From assembly GCA_964642725.1 (NCBI GenBank), contig CAZXQG010000029.1, positions 1 through 36,368 on the forward strand: DNA of 36,368 bases. The letters are read 5' to 3'. Origin of the DNA: JAGVPT01 sp964642725 (GTDB lineage: Bacteria; Bacteroidota; Ignavibacteria; UBA10030; UBA8401). Below, one piece after another: positions 1-9,677 of this stretch (position 1 is its first letter; every line of letters starts with the position of its first letter). Both the position numbers and the translations under genes were made by a program. The notes under the pieces are model-generated. The model worked only from the letters and a program-made list of their open reading frames with translations. It made no database searches and was not told the origin of the DNA.

Positions 1-1
1 C

Positions 2-211
2 TGTTATGGCGAGCTTAGCCGCAATCACCATCGCTATAGTGCAGGTGACGAAGTAGTCGTTGGCGCGGCGGCCGGCTGAGGCTTTTTGAAAAGAAATGTA
101 CATTACGATAGTGTTGCGGATCCGCCGACCGAACCCGAAAAAGATTGAAGTTCGGGCTGTTGCTATTACCCACCGGAATTGCTTCATAGAAGAAAATAGG
201 ATAATTGGTAA
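2..211 (+). pseudogene. Broken 3' end of a polysaccharide-export (SLBB/Wza-like) gene
   Basis: No intact gene precedes wzz. From nt 2 the second frame reads YGEL, then RYSAGDEVVVGAAAG, then TGA at 77-79, and continues GFLKR. This resembles the second half of an SLBB domain, which typically has a GEV/GEL strand, a GD motif and an AGG turn. Near nt 96 the resemblance moves to another frame, reading VLRIRRPNPKKIEV, like the strand that ends SLBB export proteins. A stop and a frameshift would therefore both be needed to read it through. Gene order supports the call, because Wza-type exporters commonly lie just upstream of Wzz. The segment is short and the 5' part lies outside the window, so chance similarity cannot be excluded. 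Confidence 0.35.
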
Positions 212-1234
212 ATGGAAAATAACGCTCCATCAGAACCCGCCAAGTCGAGACCAGAGTTAAACTATGAAGAAACGTTCTCTGTCCTCTGGGGCTCTCGAAA
301 GCTGATCGGTATTATCGTCGCTTCAGTGACGGTGGCAGCGGTCATCATCAGTTTATTGCTTCCCCCGTTCTACGCCTCAACCGTTGTCATTTTACCCGAG
401 ACAAGTCAAAGCAAATTGGCGGCTCTCGGCGGGCTCTCCGACCTTGCATCGCTGGCTGGAGTGAATGTCGGGGCGGAAGCGTCGCCAACGAAACTCTATC
501 CGGTCATTGTTAAAAGCGAAGCGGTTCTCAAGAACGTAATCTATCGTAAATATCAAACGAAGGCTTTTCCCGATTCGGTGAACCTTGTTCAGTTATGGGA
601 TGGCGACGAGGGAAATCCGCAATTGGCCTATGAAACAGTGTTGAGAGATTTGCGTGATGAGTTGGACGTCTCACTTGATTCGAAAACGAACGTTCTTACC
701 GTCTCCCTGTTCACCAAAGAGCCGCAGCTCTCCGCCGATATTGTGAACGCAATTGCCCATGAGCTTGATGTGTTCAGCCGCACTAAACGAACGACCAATG
801 CTTCGGCACAGCGAAAATGGATCGAAGGGAGATTGACGGAGGTGAAGTCGGACCTGGAGCATTCGGAAAATGCGCTGAGAGATTTCCGTGAGAATAACCG
901 AAGAGTTACCGATTCCCCCGAATTGTTGCTGGAACAAGGGCGCTTTATTCGGGAAGTGGAAATCAATTCGGCGTTGTTCACAGAATTGAAAAAGCAGTAT
1001 GAAGTCGCCAAAATTGAGGAAATAAAAAACGTTCCGATTGTGAACGTTATGGATGCAGGAAGGCCGGCGGCGAAGAATGAAAAGCCTAAGAAAACCATCA
1101 TCGTCGTTGTCTTTTTTGTGCTCTCATTGTTTGCCGGAATAGGTTTTGTCTATCTAAGATTTAGATACGCAGAAAAGGTCGCTGTAATTCGAAAGTTTCT
1201 GACATCGAAGGTATCGTTCAAGGCAAACGGCTAA
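212..1234 (+). CDS. Wzz/chain-length determinant family protein
   Basis: This is a 340-residue inner-membrane polysaccharide co-polymerase that would set the length of the polymer made by Wzy. The topology is that of Wzz proteins: a short cytoplasmic N-terminus, a transmembrane segment at about 31-50, a large periplasmic part with a predicted helical stretch around 205-245 (RKWIEGRLTEVKSDLEHSE), and a second transmembrane segment at about 295-317 preceded by a proline-containing region (RPAAKNEKPKK). It has no C-terminal tyrosine autokinase domain, so it is the short Wzz form rather than Wzc. The ATG at 212 has AGGA at 198-201, ten bases upstream. The downstream flippase and polymerase genes fit a Wzx/Wzy-dependent pathway. 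Confidence 0.85.
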   Translation: MENNAPSEPAKSRPELNYEETFSVLWGSRKLIGIIVASVTVAAVIISLLLPPFYASTVVILPETSQSKLAALGGLSDLASLAGVNVGAEASPTKLYPVIVKSEAVLKNVIYRKYQTKAFPDSVNLVQLWDGDEGNPQLAYETVLRDLRDELDVSLDSKTNVLTVSLFTKEPQLSADIVNAIAHELDVFSRTKRTTNASAQRKWIEGRLTEVKSDLEHSENALRDFRENNRRVTDSPELLLEQGRFIREVEINSALFTELKKQYEVAKIEEIKNVPIVNVMDAGRPAAKNEKPKKTIIVVVFFVLSLFAGIGFVYLRFRYAEKVAVIRKFLTSKVSFKANG

Positions 1235-1578
1235 GAGATTTTTTTTCCGAATTTGAACCGAATGAAACCGGCGTAACCTGTCATCCATTGGAAAGTCTTT
1301 GAAGTTACGGTGATCATCGTGAGGCAAAGGCTGTCTTTGCAGTTGCGGGATATCGTAAAAGGAATGTGGTTCAAGAATCCGAAGCCTTTAAGATCGAAAA
1401 GGGTCTTGGAGGCTTTGTGATTACTGAGAGCATCCAACCGAGGTATGTGTCGAGTGTATCAAACGCGCCGACAGGCTTTTTCTTCTTAGGCATAACACCA
1501 TTGATGGTGGATAATCCACTACGCTGATGGCCTCCTGTACACCGTAATGCGCTCCAGGATAAAATAGGAATTCATCTA
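1235..1578. other. 344-bp intergenic gap, no gene recognised
   Basis: No convincing coding sequence is visible between wzz and the flippase gene. A T8 run just after the wzz stop (about 1242-1249) has no clear stem in front of it. A 68-codon open frame on the minus strand covers 1231-1437 but shows no recognisable family. The 3' end carries AGGA at 1566-1569, which serves the next gene. Confidence 0.5.
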
Positions 1579-3087
1579 TTGAAACGGTTTTCGATCATCT
1601 CAAATACGTTTTGGAATTTCCTGGGACAGATGCTTCCAATGCTTGCCGCTTTTTTTTGTATCCCGACGTTGTTGCGCCAATTGGGTCAGGAACGATTTGG
1701 ATTGTTAACGATAATTTGGGTCGTTGCCGGATATTTCAGCATTTTTGATTTTGGCCTTGGAAAAGCTCTTTCGAAATACATCGCTGAATACAACACTGAC
1801 AAGGAAAAACGGAAAGAAATTCCTGGATTGGTGTGGACTGCCTTCATCATCATGCTCGCGTTTACTGTTATAGCTTGCGCAATTTTTGTTGCAGTAATAC
1901 CATACACCGTCAATTCCGTATTATTAATTTCTCCGTCGCTCCAAACGGAGGTTCTCGAAACATTCTATCTGGTGGTGCTGACGCTCCCGATGATAATTTT
2001 CCTCTCCGCTCTGCGCAGCATCCTTGAAGTGTACGGAAGTTTTCGAGACTCAAACTATGTGCGGACATTCATGGGCATAGCAATGTTCGTTGGGCCGGTG
2101 TTGATGCTTGGGTATACAAAGAGTTTGGTCGGGACGATCATGGTTATTTTTGTCGTTCGCCTCATCGGTACCGTGTGGTATATCTACTACTGTTTGAAAT
2201 TAATACCGGAATTGAAAGAGCGAATTGACTTTTCCAGAAACAAGATCGGCACGCTGGTAAATTTCGGCGGCTGGGTTGCAGTCGCCAACATTGTCAATCC
2301 GGTCATGATAAGCGGAGACAGGTTTCTGATCGGCGGCGTTTTCTCTGCATCGCTCATTGCCTTGTATACGACCCCTTCGGAAATGATCACAAAATTGTGG
2401 ATCGTGCCCGCGTCGATCATAGGAGTGCTCTTCCCGATCTTCGTATCATCGTCGATCATAGATATTCTCCAAACCAAACGTCTCTACCTGATCAGTCTTC
2501 GATTTTTGAGTTTTATGCTGTTCCCGGTAATTGTCGTGGTGATCTTTTTTGCCCCACAAATTTTGTCATTATGGCTTGGGAACGAATTTGCGGCGCAAAG
2601 CTTCTCTATTCTTCAAATACTGTCCATCGGCGTTTTCTTCTTCGGCATTCAACACATCCCTGTAGAATTAATCAGCAGCCTTAACCGGCCGTCAGTAACA
2701 GCAAAAATCAGGCTGGTTGAATTGCCGGTCTATTTTATCGTGCTGTGGTTCGTTATTCATCATTACGGCATGACCGGCGTGGCCTGGGTATGGACCATCA
2801 GAATTATTGTGGACCTGGTGTTTCTGTCGAGTACTTCCTTTTATCTGCTGCGCTGCTCATTACGAGAACAGTCCTCGTTCATACTTCTGATGGCATGCAT
2901 GTTTTGCACATTTATCGTCGGCATGGCCGCAAAGGATTTTACGTATCAACTCATCCTGTTTTGTGTTGCCCTCGTCGGTTTTTCCGTCTTCTTGTTGAAG
3001 GGATTGAGCAGCGAAGAGAATATATTGCTGAAGAATTATTTTAACAGAATTATTTTGCGGCGCGTCGAAGTTCTCCCGTTGAAATAA
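1579..3087 (+). CDS. Wzx-type polysaccharide flippase (MATE/PST superfamily)
   Basis: This 502-residue, very hydrophobic protein has roughly a dozen membrane helices and fits the polysaccharide biosynthesis/flippase family (Polysacc_synt). The N-terminus (NTFWNFLGQMLPMLAAFFCIP followed by LLRQLGQERFGLLTIIW) is typical of Wzx: a first helix, then a conserved G-x-x-x-F/Y-G loop. It would flip lipid-linked repeat units from the cytoplasmic to the periplasmic face of the inner membrane. The start is a TTG at 1579; AGGA at 1566-1569 is nine bases away and no nearby in-frame ATG keeps the first helix. The polymerase gene follows after 170 bp, with no gene between. Confidence 0.88.
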   Translation: MKRFSIISNTFWNFLGQMLPMLAAFFCIPTLLRQLGQERFGLLTIIWVVAGYFSIFDFGLGKALSKYIAEYNTDKEKRKEIPGLVWTAFIIMLAFTVIACAIFVAVIPYTVNSVLLISPSLQTEVLETFYLVVLTLPMIIFLSALRSILEVYGSFRDSNYVRTFMGIAMFVGPVLMLGYTKSLVGTIMVIFVVRLIGTVWYIYYCLKLIPELKERIDFSRNKIGTLVNFGGWVAVANIVNPVMISGDRFLIGGVFSASLIALYTTPSEMITKLWIVPASIIGVLFPIFVSSSIIDILQTKRLYLISLRFLSFMLFPVIVVVIFFAPQILSLWLGNEFAAQSFSILQILSIGVFFFGIQHIPVELISSLNRPSVTAKIRLVELPVYFIVLWFVIHHYGMTGVAWVWTIRIIVDLVFLSSTSFYLLRCSLREQSSFILLMACMFCTFIVGMAAKDFTYQLILFCVALVGFSVFLLKGLSSEENILLKNYFNRIILRRVEVLPLK

Positions 3088-3257
3088 ACAGCGTTAGGAT
3101 CGTGGGTGCATTCAAGTTTTTTGGATCCGTGACAGATTGCACCATGATCGTCTTTTGAGATTTGCGCCGAATGCACGGATGGCAGCCCTCCATGAATTGC
3201 GATGGGCGCCGAAAAGTTTAGTACACCCTGTTATGTATCTTCTTGACGAAGGCCGTA

Positions 3258-4613
3258 ATGATTGAATCTTTTTTTGGTTGGAGTATCGTCACTGTTGTAG
3301 CGATTTCACTTGTCGCATGTGCAATGCTTCAGCGGTGGCAGCCGTACAGGGATTTATTCTTTGTTGTTTTCTTGATCCAGGGGTTTGTCTATCTCTATTT
3401 TTCTCCGGTGATTCGATTCGGTGAATTCTCTTTCGATCAAAAGAACCGCTATCTTGTCTTGTTCATTGAGATATTCATTTGTTTCATTATTCCATTCGTA
3501 GCGGTCTATCAGAGGAGGATACGAGGAACGTCCATCCGGCCTTTGAAGGAAGAACTAGTACCTGTAAACAGTCATATTATTCTCTATTCGGTTGCTGCGG
3601 TCGTGATGACCGTCGGTTTCTTAATAATAGCACTGGAACAGAATCTTCTGTTTAAACGCCTTGGTCCGACTTTGCCCGAGGCGATTGCAAGCCTATCATT
3701 CCTGGAATTTTTTATTTATCGCGGCTTTAGCGAGTGGAGTTTGTTTTTCTTCCTGCTCTTTGTCGCACTGGTTCAATGTGATCTGCCGCGAAAAATAAAG
3801 GGACTCTTATACTTCAGCATGGCGATTACGGGGACTGCATATTTCACGTACGCCCTTATCAACTCGCGGATCGCGTCAGTATTAGGGATCTGTGCGGTGT
3901 TAATCACCTATGCACTCTTCACCGGAAAGAAAATAAAGAACACTGCGAAACTGGCTAAAATTGTCGTGATCATTTTGTTTGTTTCTGCATATAGTCTTAA
4001 AGTTGTTCAAAATGTTAGAGACAACATACTTTACGATGGTCTGACGTTTAGTTATTTAGACCCTTTCTACAAAGGTGAGGAAGGCAGCAAAAATGGGTAT
4101 GAATTCTGGTGGAGGCTGGATGGAGTGGAACTATTGGCCGAGATGACCCCGGCGGCATTGACCAAAGGTTTTGCGTGGGGTGAGGCGTGGGTTAAACCAA
4201 TTGAGATTGTTTATCTCCCGTTGTTCAATCGGCATAAAAGCGATGAGATCAAAGCGAATTTTGAGGATACGGCGGAAACATATTTTCTCGAACATTATAC
4301 CACCATAGACAATGAAACGATGGATGTGAATTCCACCCCCCTTACTGATTGGTACGGGAATTTTTTTCTGTTGGGTTTTCTGGCGTGTGCTATTGTCATC
4401 GGTTTTGGCTTCGGATTCGTGATCAAATCTCTATCGTCGCACCGCCGTCCGTTTGTATTCTGCTTCTCCTTATTTGTGCTCACACGGTTCATGTCTTTTG
4501 AAACAGAATTCATTACTTTTGCCGCACTACTTGTGAAGACTCTCCCTCTTTTTTTAGTGCTTTTTGTTCTTCCTCCGTTTCACAAAAAAGATGAGGAAAA
4601 AATTGCAGTATAG
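3258..4613 (+). CDS. Wzy-like O-antigen/repeat-unit polymerase
   Basis: This is a polytopic membrane protein of 451 residues. About ten hydrophobic segments are visible, with one long hydrophilic loop in the second half (from about FSYLDPFYKGEEGSKNGYEFWWRLDG to TPLTDWYGNFF) before the last membrane helices. A large periplasmic loop near the C-terminus is the usual architecture of Wzy polymerases, whose sequences are otherwise poorly conserved. The position between the flippase and glycosyltransferase genes supports this role: joining undecaprenyl-linked repeat units in the periplasm. I chose the ATG at 3258 because GAAGG at 3248-3252 is five bases upstream; an in-frame TTG at 3243 is the alternative. 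The exact linkage formed cannot be inferred. Confidence 0.72.
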   Translation: MIESFFGWSIVTVVAISLVACAMLQRWQPYRDLFFVVFLIQGFVYLYFSPVIRFGEFSFDQKNRYLVLFIEIFICFIIPFVAVYQRRIRGTSIRPLKEELVPVNSHIILYSVAAVVMTVGFLIIALEQNLLFKRLGPTLPEAIASLSFLEFFIYRGFSEWSLFFFLLFVALVQCDLPRKIKGLLYFSMAITGTAYFTYALINSRIASVLGICAVLITYALFTGKKIKNTAKLAKIVVIILFVSAYSLKVVQNVRDNILYDGLTFSYLDPFYKGEEGSKNGYEFWWRLDGVELLAEMTPAALTKGFAWGEAWVKPIEIVYLPLFNRHKSDEIKANFEDTAETYFLEHYTTIDNETMDVNSTPLTDWYGNFFLLGFLACAIVIGFGFGFVIKSLSSHRRPFVFCFSLFVLTRFMSFETEFITFAALLVKTLPLFLVLFVLPPFHKKDEEKIAV

Positions 4614-4695
4614 TCTCAAGGCTCAAACGCAAATTGCTTATTGCAACGGATCTCCGGCAAGCGGCTGAAATGCTCGGAACGATATTCGGAACAAG

Positions 4696-4720
4696 CGGTG
4701 CCGCCACCGGCCTTTTTTTT
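4696..4720 (+). terminator. Possible short rho-independent terminator
   Basis: CGGTG (4696-4700) and CACCG (4705-4709) can form a five-pair stem with a CCGC loop, followed three bases later by T8 at 4713-4720. It lies in the 175-bp space between the polymerase and GT9 genes. The stem is short, so it may only attenuate transcription. Confidence 0.35.
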
Positions 4721-4788
4721 CCGAATGAAACAGCCCTCATGCAGGAGAGATATGGCAACGAGCACTTGACCGACAGAATTTACAACAA

Positions 4789-5835
4789 ATGAAATCTCAA
4801 CGTCTGTTACATATTGCCGTCCTTATGACACAGGGCATTGGAGATGTCGTCTGTTCAACGGTCATTATTTCTGGATTGCGGAAGACATATCCCGATTGTT
4901 CCATTACCGGCATACTAAAAAGCCCGATTGAGGCAGGTATTTTTGGGGGAACAACCGCCCTTGATAATGTTATTTTTTTTGATCCAAACAAACCTCAAAG
5001 GATTTCCCAGCAGACCCAATTCGTTTGGAGAATAATTCAATCTCGGTTCGATATGTTCATTGTTCCGACCGATCTTGACGGCATAAAATCACCGGTGCTT
5101 GCATTGATCTCGGGAGCTTCTCGTCGAGTAGGCGAGTATTTTACGCCGGCGAGCACGTTGTATACGCAAACCGTACCACGCGATATCACAGAACATAAGG
5201 TATTGAGTAATCGTCGGATTGCAGAGCTCGCTGGCGGAGAGAAAGAAATGATGCCGAGCGTCTACTATTCCGGCGATGACCGGCAATACGTTGAGTCTTT
5301 CTTAAAGGATCAAGGAATAGCAGCACAAAGAACGCCGATCGTGATAATTCATCCTGGTTCTGGTCCCGTCGAACGTCACAAGAGATGGGATGGCAATAGG
5401 TTTGCTCTTGTGGCAACTCGCCTGATAGCAGAAAGCAATGCCGCTGTCATATTTGTCGGAGGAAGAGATGAAGTCTCTTTATGTGATGAGATTGTTGCGA
5501 ATATCCCCGGAGGGGCTATATCGGTGGCCGGAAAATTTGAACTAAGGCAGACCGCGGCTCTCTTTCGGCTCAGCACGGTGGTGTTGGGGTCGGACAGCGG
5601 AATGATGCATGTTGCCGCCGCCGTTGGTGCACCTACCGTCGTTATCTTTGGACCAACGGATCCCGGGAGGACCGCACCGTTTCATGCGTCAAGAATTCTG
5701 TGGAAAAGTATCCGGTGCAGCCCCTGTTATCCGGCGCTTCCGCTGGGGTGCGGCAATACTGTCTGTCTTGAACAAATTACTTCTGATGAAGTTGTTGAAG
5801 CGGTAAAATCTGTTATGTCGCCGGCTCCACGATGA
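4789..5835 (+). CDS. Glycosyltransferase family 9 (heptosyltransferase-like)
   Basis: This 348-residue protein has the two-Rossmann GT-B fold pattern of ADP-heptose:LPS heptosyltransferases and relatives. The N-terminal domain has the QGIGDVVCSTVIISGLRK helix typical of GT9. The C-terminal domain has HPGSG at about 188-192, KRWDGNRFALVATRL, then GSDSGMMH (267-274) followed by AAAVGAPTVVIFGPTDP, the classic nucleotide-sugar binding signature. The C-terminal CSPCY...LGCG...CLEQIT cysteine pattern also recurs in this family. In this locus it may add a sugar to the repeat unit or to a lipid core acceptor; the donor sugar cannot be read from the sequence. Confidence 0.85.
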   Translation: MKSQRLLHIAVLMTQGIGDVVCSTVIISGLRKTYPDCSITGILKSPIEAGIFGGTTALDNVIFFDPNKPQRISQQTQFVWRIIQSRFDMFIVPTDLDGIKSPVLALISGASRRVGEYFTPASTLYTQTVPRDITEHKVLSNRRIAELAGGEKEMMPSVYYSGDDRQYVESFLKDQGIAAQRTPIVIIHPGSGPVERHKRWDGNRFALVATRLIAESNAAVIFVGGRDEVSLCDEIVANIPGGAISVAGKFELRQTAALFRLSTVVLGSDSGMMHVAAAVGAPTVVIFGPTDPGRTAPFHASRILWKSIRCSPCYPALPLGCGNTVCLEQITSDEVVEAVKSVMSPAPR

Positions 5836-5902
5836 TGCATTGGATCATGGGAAAATTATTTTATGACTCACGTAACTTTATCATGAAAGAAGCGAGAACA
5901 CT

Positions 5903-7798
5903 ATGTGCGGTATTGTAGGGAGTGTCAGCAAGGATTTTCACTTTACGGAAAAACACGTGGATATATTGTTCCATCGCGGCCCTGACGACGGCGGATATTT
6001 TTGCGAAAATGGGGTGATGCTTGGCCATAGACGATTGTCTATTATTGATACAAGCGCAAATGGCCATCAGCCGATGGTCTCACGCGATGGCCAGATCATC
6101 CTAATATTTAACGGAGAGATATATAATTTTCAAGATATTAAAAAAGAATTGGTTGCAAAAGGTTATGTCTTTAAATCTCATTCTGACTCTGAAGTCTTGA
6201 TCTACGGGTACATGGAATATGGAACCGCGTTGGTAAATAAATTGAACGGGATATTTGCTTTCGCAATCTATGATAAAAGAGCCGGCAGGATCTTCATCGC
6301 GCGGGATCAGCTTGGCGTTAAACCGTTATACTACTACAAGCAAGAGAATGTTTTTGCATTTGCATCGGAACTAAAAGTTTTCAAGGTGATTCCCGGGTTT
6401 GACAGGAGCATTGATATTAATGCTCTCAGCTATTACTTGCAGGCTCTTTATGCGCCCGGCGAGGCAACTCCATTTCAGCACGTCAAGAAACTCTTGCCGG
6501 GTCATTATATCCTCTTTGATTTGCACAAAAATTCCTTTACGGTACATCGGTATTATGATATCGCATTCAATGTCGAAAAGAAGGTCGTAAGCGAAAGAGA
6601 ATGGATAGATCGGCTTGACGCGGCATTACAAAAAGCTGTTCAACGACAACTCATGAGCGACGTACCGCTTGGATATTTTCTCTCAGGAGGATTAGATTCA
6701 AGCATTATCGTGGCAATTGCCAAGATAATGTTCCCTCAAAACAGTTTGACATGCTTCACGATCGCAACAGGACCGGATATGAAAAAGGAAGGTTTTGCTG
6801 CCGATGAATATTATGCACAGATTGTCGCGAAATCTCTCGATGTAAAGCTCGAGATTATTCCTGCTCACGTTGACATGCTGGCACAGTTTGACGAAATGAT
6901 CTGGCATCTCGATGAACCCCAGGCCGACCCCGCCCCGATCAGCGTCTATAATATTTGCAGTGGCGCTGTTCAAAGGGGAATTAAAGTACTGTTGAGCGGT
7001 GCCGGAGGCGATGACGTATTTACCGGGTATAGACGGCATCAGGCACTGAACCTTGAAAAATATATTGCGCTGATCCCGAATTTTGCCGCTGCACAAATTC
7101 AATCAGCTGCCGGACACATCAATAGCTCGAGCCCGCTGGGAAGGCGGATTCGGAAAATTGTTCATAACATTACTTTGGCCAAAGATGAACGCCTCGCAGG
7201 ATATTTTATGTGGATCGATGATCGGAATGTCACTTCATTATTTCGGAATGAATTACAATCTGACCTATTAAAGAAAAAATTACCCCGCGAATATTGGATG
7301 GATTTGTTGCGCAGCCTGCCGGCATCAACCGATGACATAAACAAATTATTGTATTTAGAATTAAGAACATTTTTGCCCGATCACAACCTGAATTACTTTG
7401 ACAAAATGGGAATGGCTGCGAGTGTAGAAATAAGAGTACCTTTCCTTGACATGGAACTCATTGACCTTGCCGGGACGATGCCGCCGCGGCTGAAAATGAA
7501 AGGTAATGTGACAAAATATCTCTTGCGCAAAGTGGGAGAGAGATATTTGCCCAAAGAGGTTGTGTACCGTCCAAAGTCAGGTTTTGGCGCCCCGGTTCGT
7601 CAATGGATAAAGAGCAGCATGCGGCCGATGATCGTTGATAGATTGTCGGAAAGCTCCCTCAACAAAGCAGGGATCTTTGATAGTGCTAAAGTTCAAGAAT
7701 TGATACGATTGAACCAGGAAGGGAAAATTGATGCATCGTACACTATCTGGGCATTGTTGTCTATTGATAGTTGGATGACACAATTTTACAATAATTAA
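5903..7798 (+). CDS. asnB: Glutamine-hydrolysing asparagine-synthase-type amidotransferase
   Basis: This is a 631-residue class II glutamine amidotransferase. After removal of Met1 the sequence begins CGIVGS, placing the catalytic Cys2 at the N-terminus. The glutaminase domain covers about 1-220 (HRGPDDGG, GHRRLSIIDTS, FNGEIYNFQ), and the ATP-binding synthetase domain has the PP-loop SGGLDSS at 261-267. It would transfer ammonia from glutamine to a carboxylate activated with ATP. Asparagine is the textbook product. AsnB homologues inside polysaccharide loci (for example WbpS-like proteins) are often proposed to amidate sugar uronic acids, which fits the two UDP-sugar dehydrogenases encoded downstream. 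The symbol denotes the family, not a proven substrate. Confidence 0.88.
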   Translation: MCGIVGSVSKDFHFTEKHVDILFHRGPDDGGYFCENGVMLGHRRLSIIDTSANGHQPMVSRDGQIILIFNGEIYNFQDIKKELVAKGYVFKSHSDSEVLIYGYMEYGTALVNKLNGIFAFAIYDKRAGRIFIARDQLGVKPLYYYKQENVFAFASELKVFKVIPGFDRSIDINALSYYLQALYAPGEATPFQHVKKLLPGHYILFDLHKNSFTVHRYYDIAFNVEKKVVSEREWIDRLDAALQKAVQRQLMSDVPLGYFLSGGLDSSIIVAIAKIMFPQNSLTCFTIATGPDMKKEGFAADEYYAQIVAKSLDVKLEIIPAHVDMLAQFDEMIWHLDEPQADPAPISVYNICSGAVQRGIKVLLSGAGGDDVFTGYRRHQALNLEKYIALIPNFAAAQIQSAAGHINSSSPLGRRIRKIVHNITLAKDERLAGYFMWIDDRNVTSLFRNELQSDLLKKKLPREYWMDLLRSLPASTDDINKLLYLELRTFLPDHNLNYFDKMGMAASVEIRVPFLDMELIDLAGTMPPRLKMKGNVTKYLLRKVGERYLPKEVVYRPKSGFGAPVRQWIKSSMRPMIVDRLSESSLNKAGIFDSAKVQELIRLNQEGKIDASYTIWALLSIDSWMTQFYNN

Positions 7799-7913
7799 GG
7801 CCGTCGAGAGAATAGCATATAATTCTGAATTAATTTACGTCGAAACAATTCGTTGAAGTTTCGTTGTTGATTTGCCAAAAAGAATTTCCGATCTCACTGA
7901 ATGACCGTATCAT

Positions 7914-9677
7914 ATGGGAAATTTTCTTTTGGACAATTCCGCATGGAATCCAATTGTGATAAGTATTTTTCAAACATTGCGAAAACAAGCACAAAACAAG
8001 AGTAAGAATATTGTGCTTTTGTTCTTCACGATCCGACACCTCGCCGGGCGTCAGATCGTTTATCGTGTGTATTATGCTTTACGAAAAGTGCTGCCATTTT
8101 CCAGAACCAATGTTTCCCGCGTACGTAAACGTAATTCTCAATTTATTCTTAGTCCATCTATTCAGCGGAATTGGGAGTGTTCGTCCAATGAATTTTCCTT
8201 TCTTGGAAAGACGCTTTCCTTTGATGATGTTACTACGATCGAGTGGTATCCTGTGTCCACGTCAAAATTATGGCAATATCATTTCCATTCTTTCGATTAT
8301 TTATTAAGTAAAGTATTTTTAACCGACGAAGAAGCGGCAAAGCAGCTGATACTGTCTTGGGTGATGACTCACAAAAAAAAAACCTCCGGCGCAATCGGTT
8401 GGGCTCCCTATCCGCTTTCTCTGCGAATCGTCAGCTGGGTTAAATGGATGCAGTCGGTTCATTGTTATGATTCTGTGATCATTGATTCACTCTCCAGCCA
8501 ATACAATCTGTTGCTGCAGAACATAGAATACCATGTATTGGGGAACCATCTTCTGAAAAACATAAAGGCGCTGTTGTACTCTGCAGCATTCTTTTCTGGA
8601 GAGGAAGAAGTCTTAGATAAGGTCATTCAACTCCTGGGTGAAGAAATTGATGAACAGATATTGAAAGACGGAGGGCATTTTGAGCTGAGCCCAATGTACC
8701 ATGCAGCAGTGCTGGAGGATCTGCTCGATGTCTATAATCTTGTTGTAAACAATCCATCGGTGTTCGAGCAGTATCACGGTTTACTGCCAAAAGTTCAAAC
8801 AACAATTGCTCTCATGCTTGAGTGGCTCGAGGACATGTCATTTGGAAATACCCTTTCATATTTTAATGATGTCTCACAAAATGAAGCGCCAACGCTCCTT
8901 GAGTTGCGGGCGTATGCCGCAGCGCTGCATATCCCATTCCATAGTCATGTTCCGAAATTGTTGAAGGTAAAGAAGGACTCCGGATATAGTATCATCAGCC
9001 TTCAATCTATTCGCTTGATTGTCGATCATGGCAAGATGGGCCCTGCGTATCTGCCGGCCCATGCTCATTGCGATCTTTTTTCATTCGAACTGGCGATAAA
9101 TGAGCATAGAATAATCTGTAATTCTGGCACAGACGACTATGGGAATCTTTCAACACGTCAATTGCTGCGAAGCACTCAGGCTCATAACACGGCGACGGTT
9201 GACGGACAGGAACAAGCGGAAATGTGGGGAGCTTTTCGAGTAGCACGCAGACCCAAGAATATTGTTTTTCACGTTGACGAGCGTGCGGACTGCATTTATT
9301 TTGAGGGGAAGTATGACGGATACAAGCACCAGAAGGCATTCATGGAGGATTACACCAGGAATATCATCGTAAATAAACAGTCCGAACAGATTACGGTTGA
9401 AGATATTTATAGGGGAGAGGGATTTCATACTATACATTCTTATTTACATTTTCACCCTCGCATAGATATCAAACCACAAGAGAACGGGTATAGTTTTTCA
9501 AATTCGACCGACGGAATTAACGGATATGTGGAATTCAATAAAAATTCTTACGTGGAAGCTGTTCGGCGGCCTTTCTTTGAAGAATTTGGATGTATGCAGC
9601 AGCATTACTGTCTTATCATTTCTCAATCGGCGTTTTCACCGAACACAGTCTCGTACACTCTGAGTATTGGTAGATGA
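7914..9677 (+). CDS. Heparinase II/III family protein (polysaccharide lyase-like)
   Basis: This 587-residue protein has an N-terminal all-helical toroid region and a C-terminal beta-rich heparinase II/III domain. Family signatures include GNHLLKNIKALLYSAAFF, GGHFELSPMYH with Tyr262 and His263, and a conserved block with HAHCD (His383, His385) followed by SGTDDYG and AHNTATVDG. Lyases of this family cleave uronic-acid-containing polymers by beta-elimination. No convincing signal peptide is visible, so export is uncertain. Proteins of this type commonly lie beside AsnB-like and WcaI-like genes in exopolysaccharide clusters, where they may trim or proofread polymer. The ATG at 7914 has no clear Shine-Dalgarno sequence, so the start is moderately certain. 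The stop overlaps the next start as ATGA. Confidence 0.8.
   Translation: MGNFLLDNSAWNPIVISIFQTLRKQAQNKSKNIVLLFFTIRHLAGRQIVYRVYYALRKVLPFSRTNVSRVRKRNSQFILSPSIQRNWECSSNEFSFLGKTLSFDDVTTIEWYPVSTSKLWQYHFHSFDYLLSKVFLTDEEAAKQLILSWVMTHKKKTSGAIGWAPYPLSLRIVSWVKWMQSVHCYDSVIIDSLSSQYNLLLQNIEYHVLGNHLLKNIKALLYSAAFFSGEEEVLDKVIQLLGEEIDEQILKDGGHFELSPMYHAAVLEDLLDVYNLVVNNPSVFEQYHGLLPKVQTTIALMLEWLEDMSFGNTLSYFNDVSQNEAPTLLELRAYAAALHIPFHSHVPKLLKVKKDSGYSIISLQSIRLIVDHGKMGPAYLPAHAHCDLFSFELAINEHRIICNSGTDDYGNLSTRQLLRSTQAHNTATVDGQEQAEMWGAFRVARRPKNIVFHVDERADCIYFEGKYDGYKHQKAFMEDYTRNIIVNKQSEQITVEDIYRGEGFHTIHSYLHFHPRIDIKPQENGYSFSNSTDGINGYVEFNKNSYVEAVRRPFFEEFGCMQQHYCLIISQSAFSPNTVSYTLSIGR

Noticed and set aside
1231..1437. 68-codon minus-strand open frame in the wzz-wzx gap
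   Set aside because: No recognisable family, no clear ribosome-binding site, and it overlaps the end of wzz.
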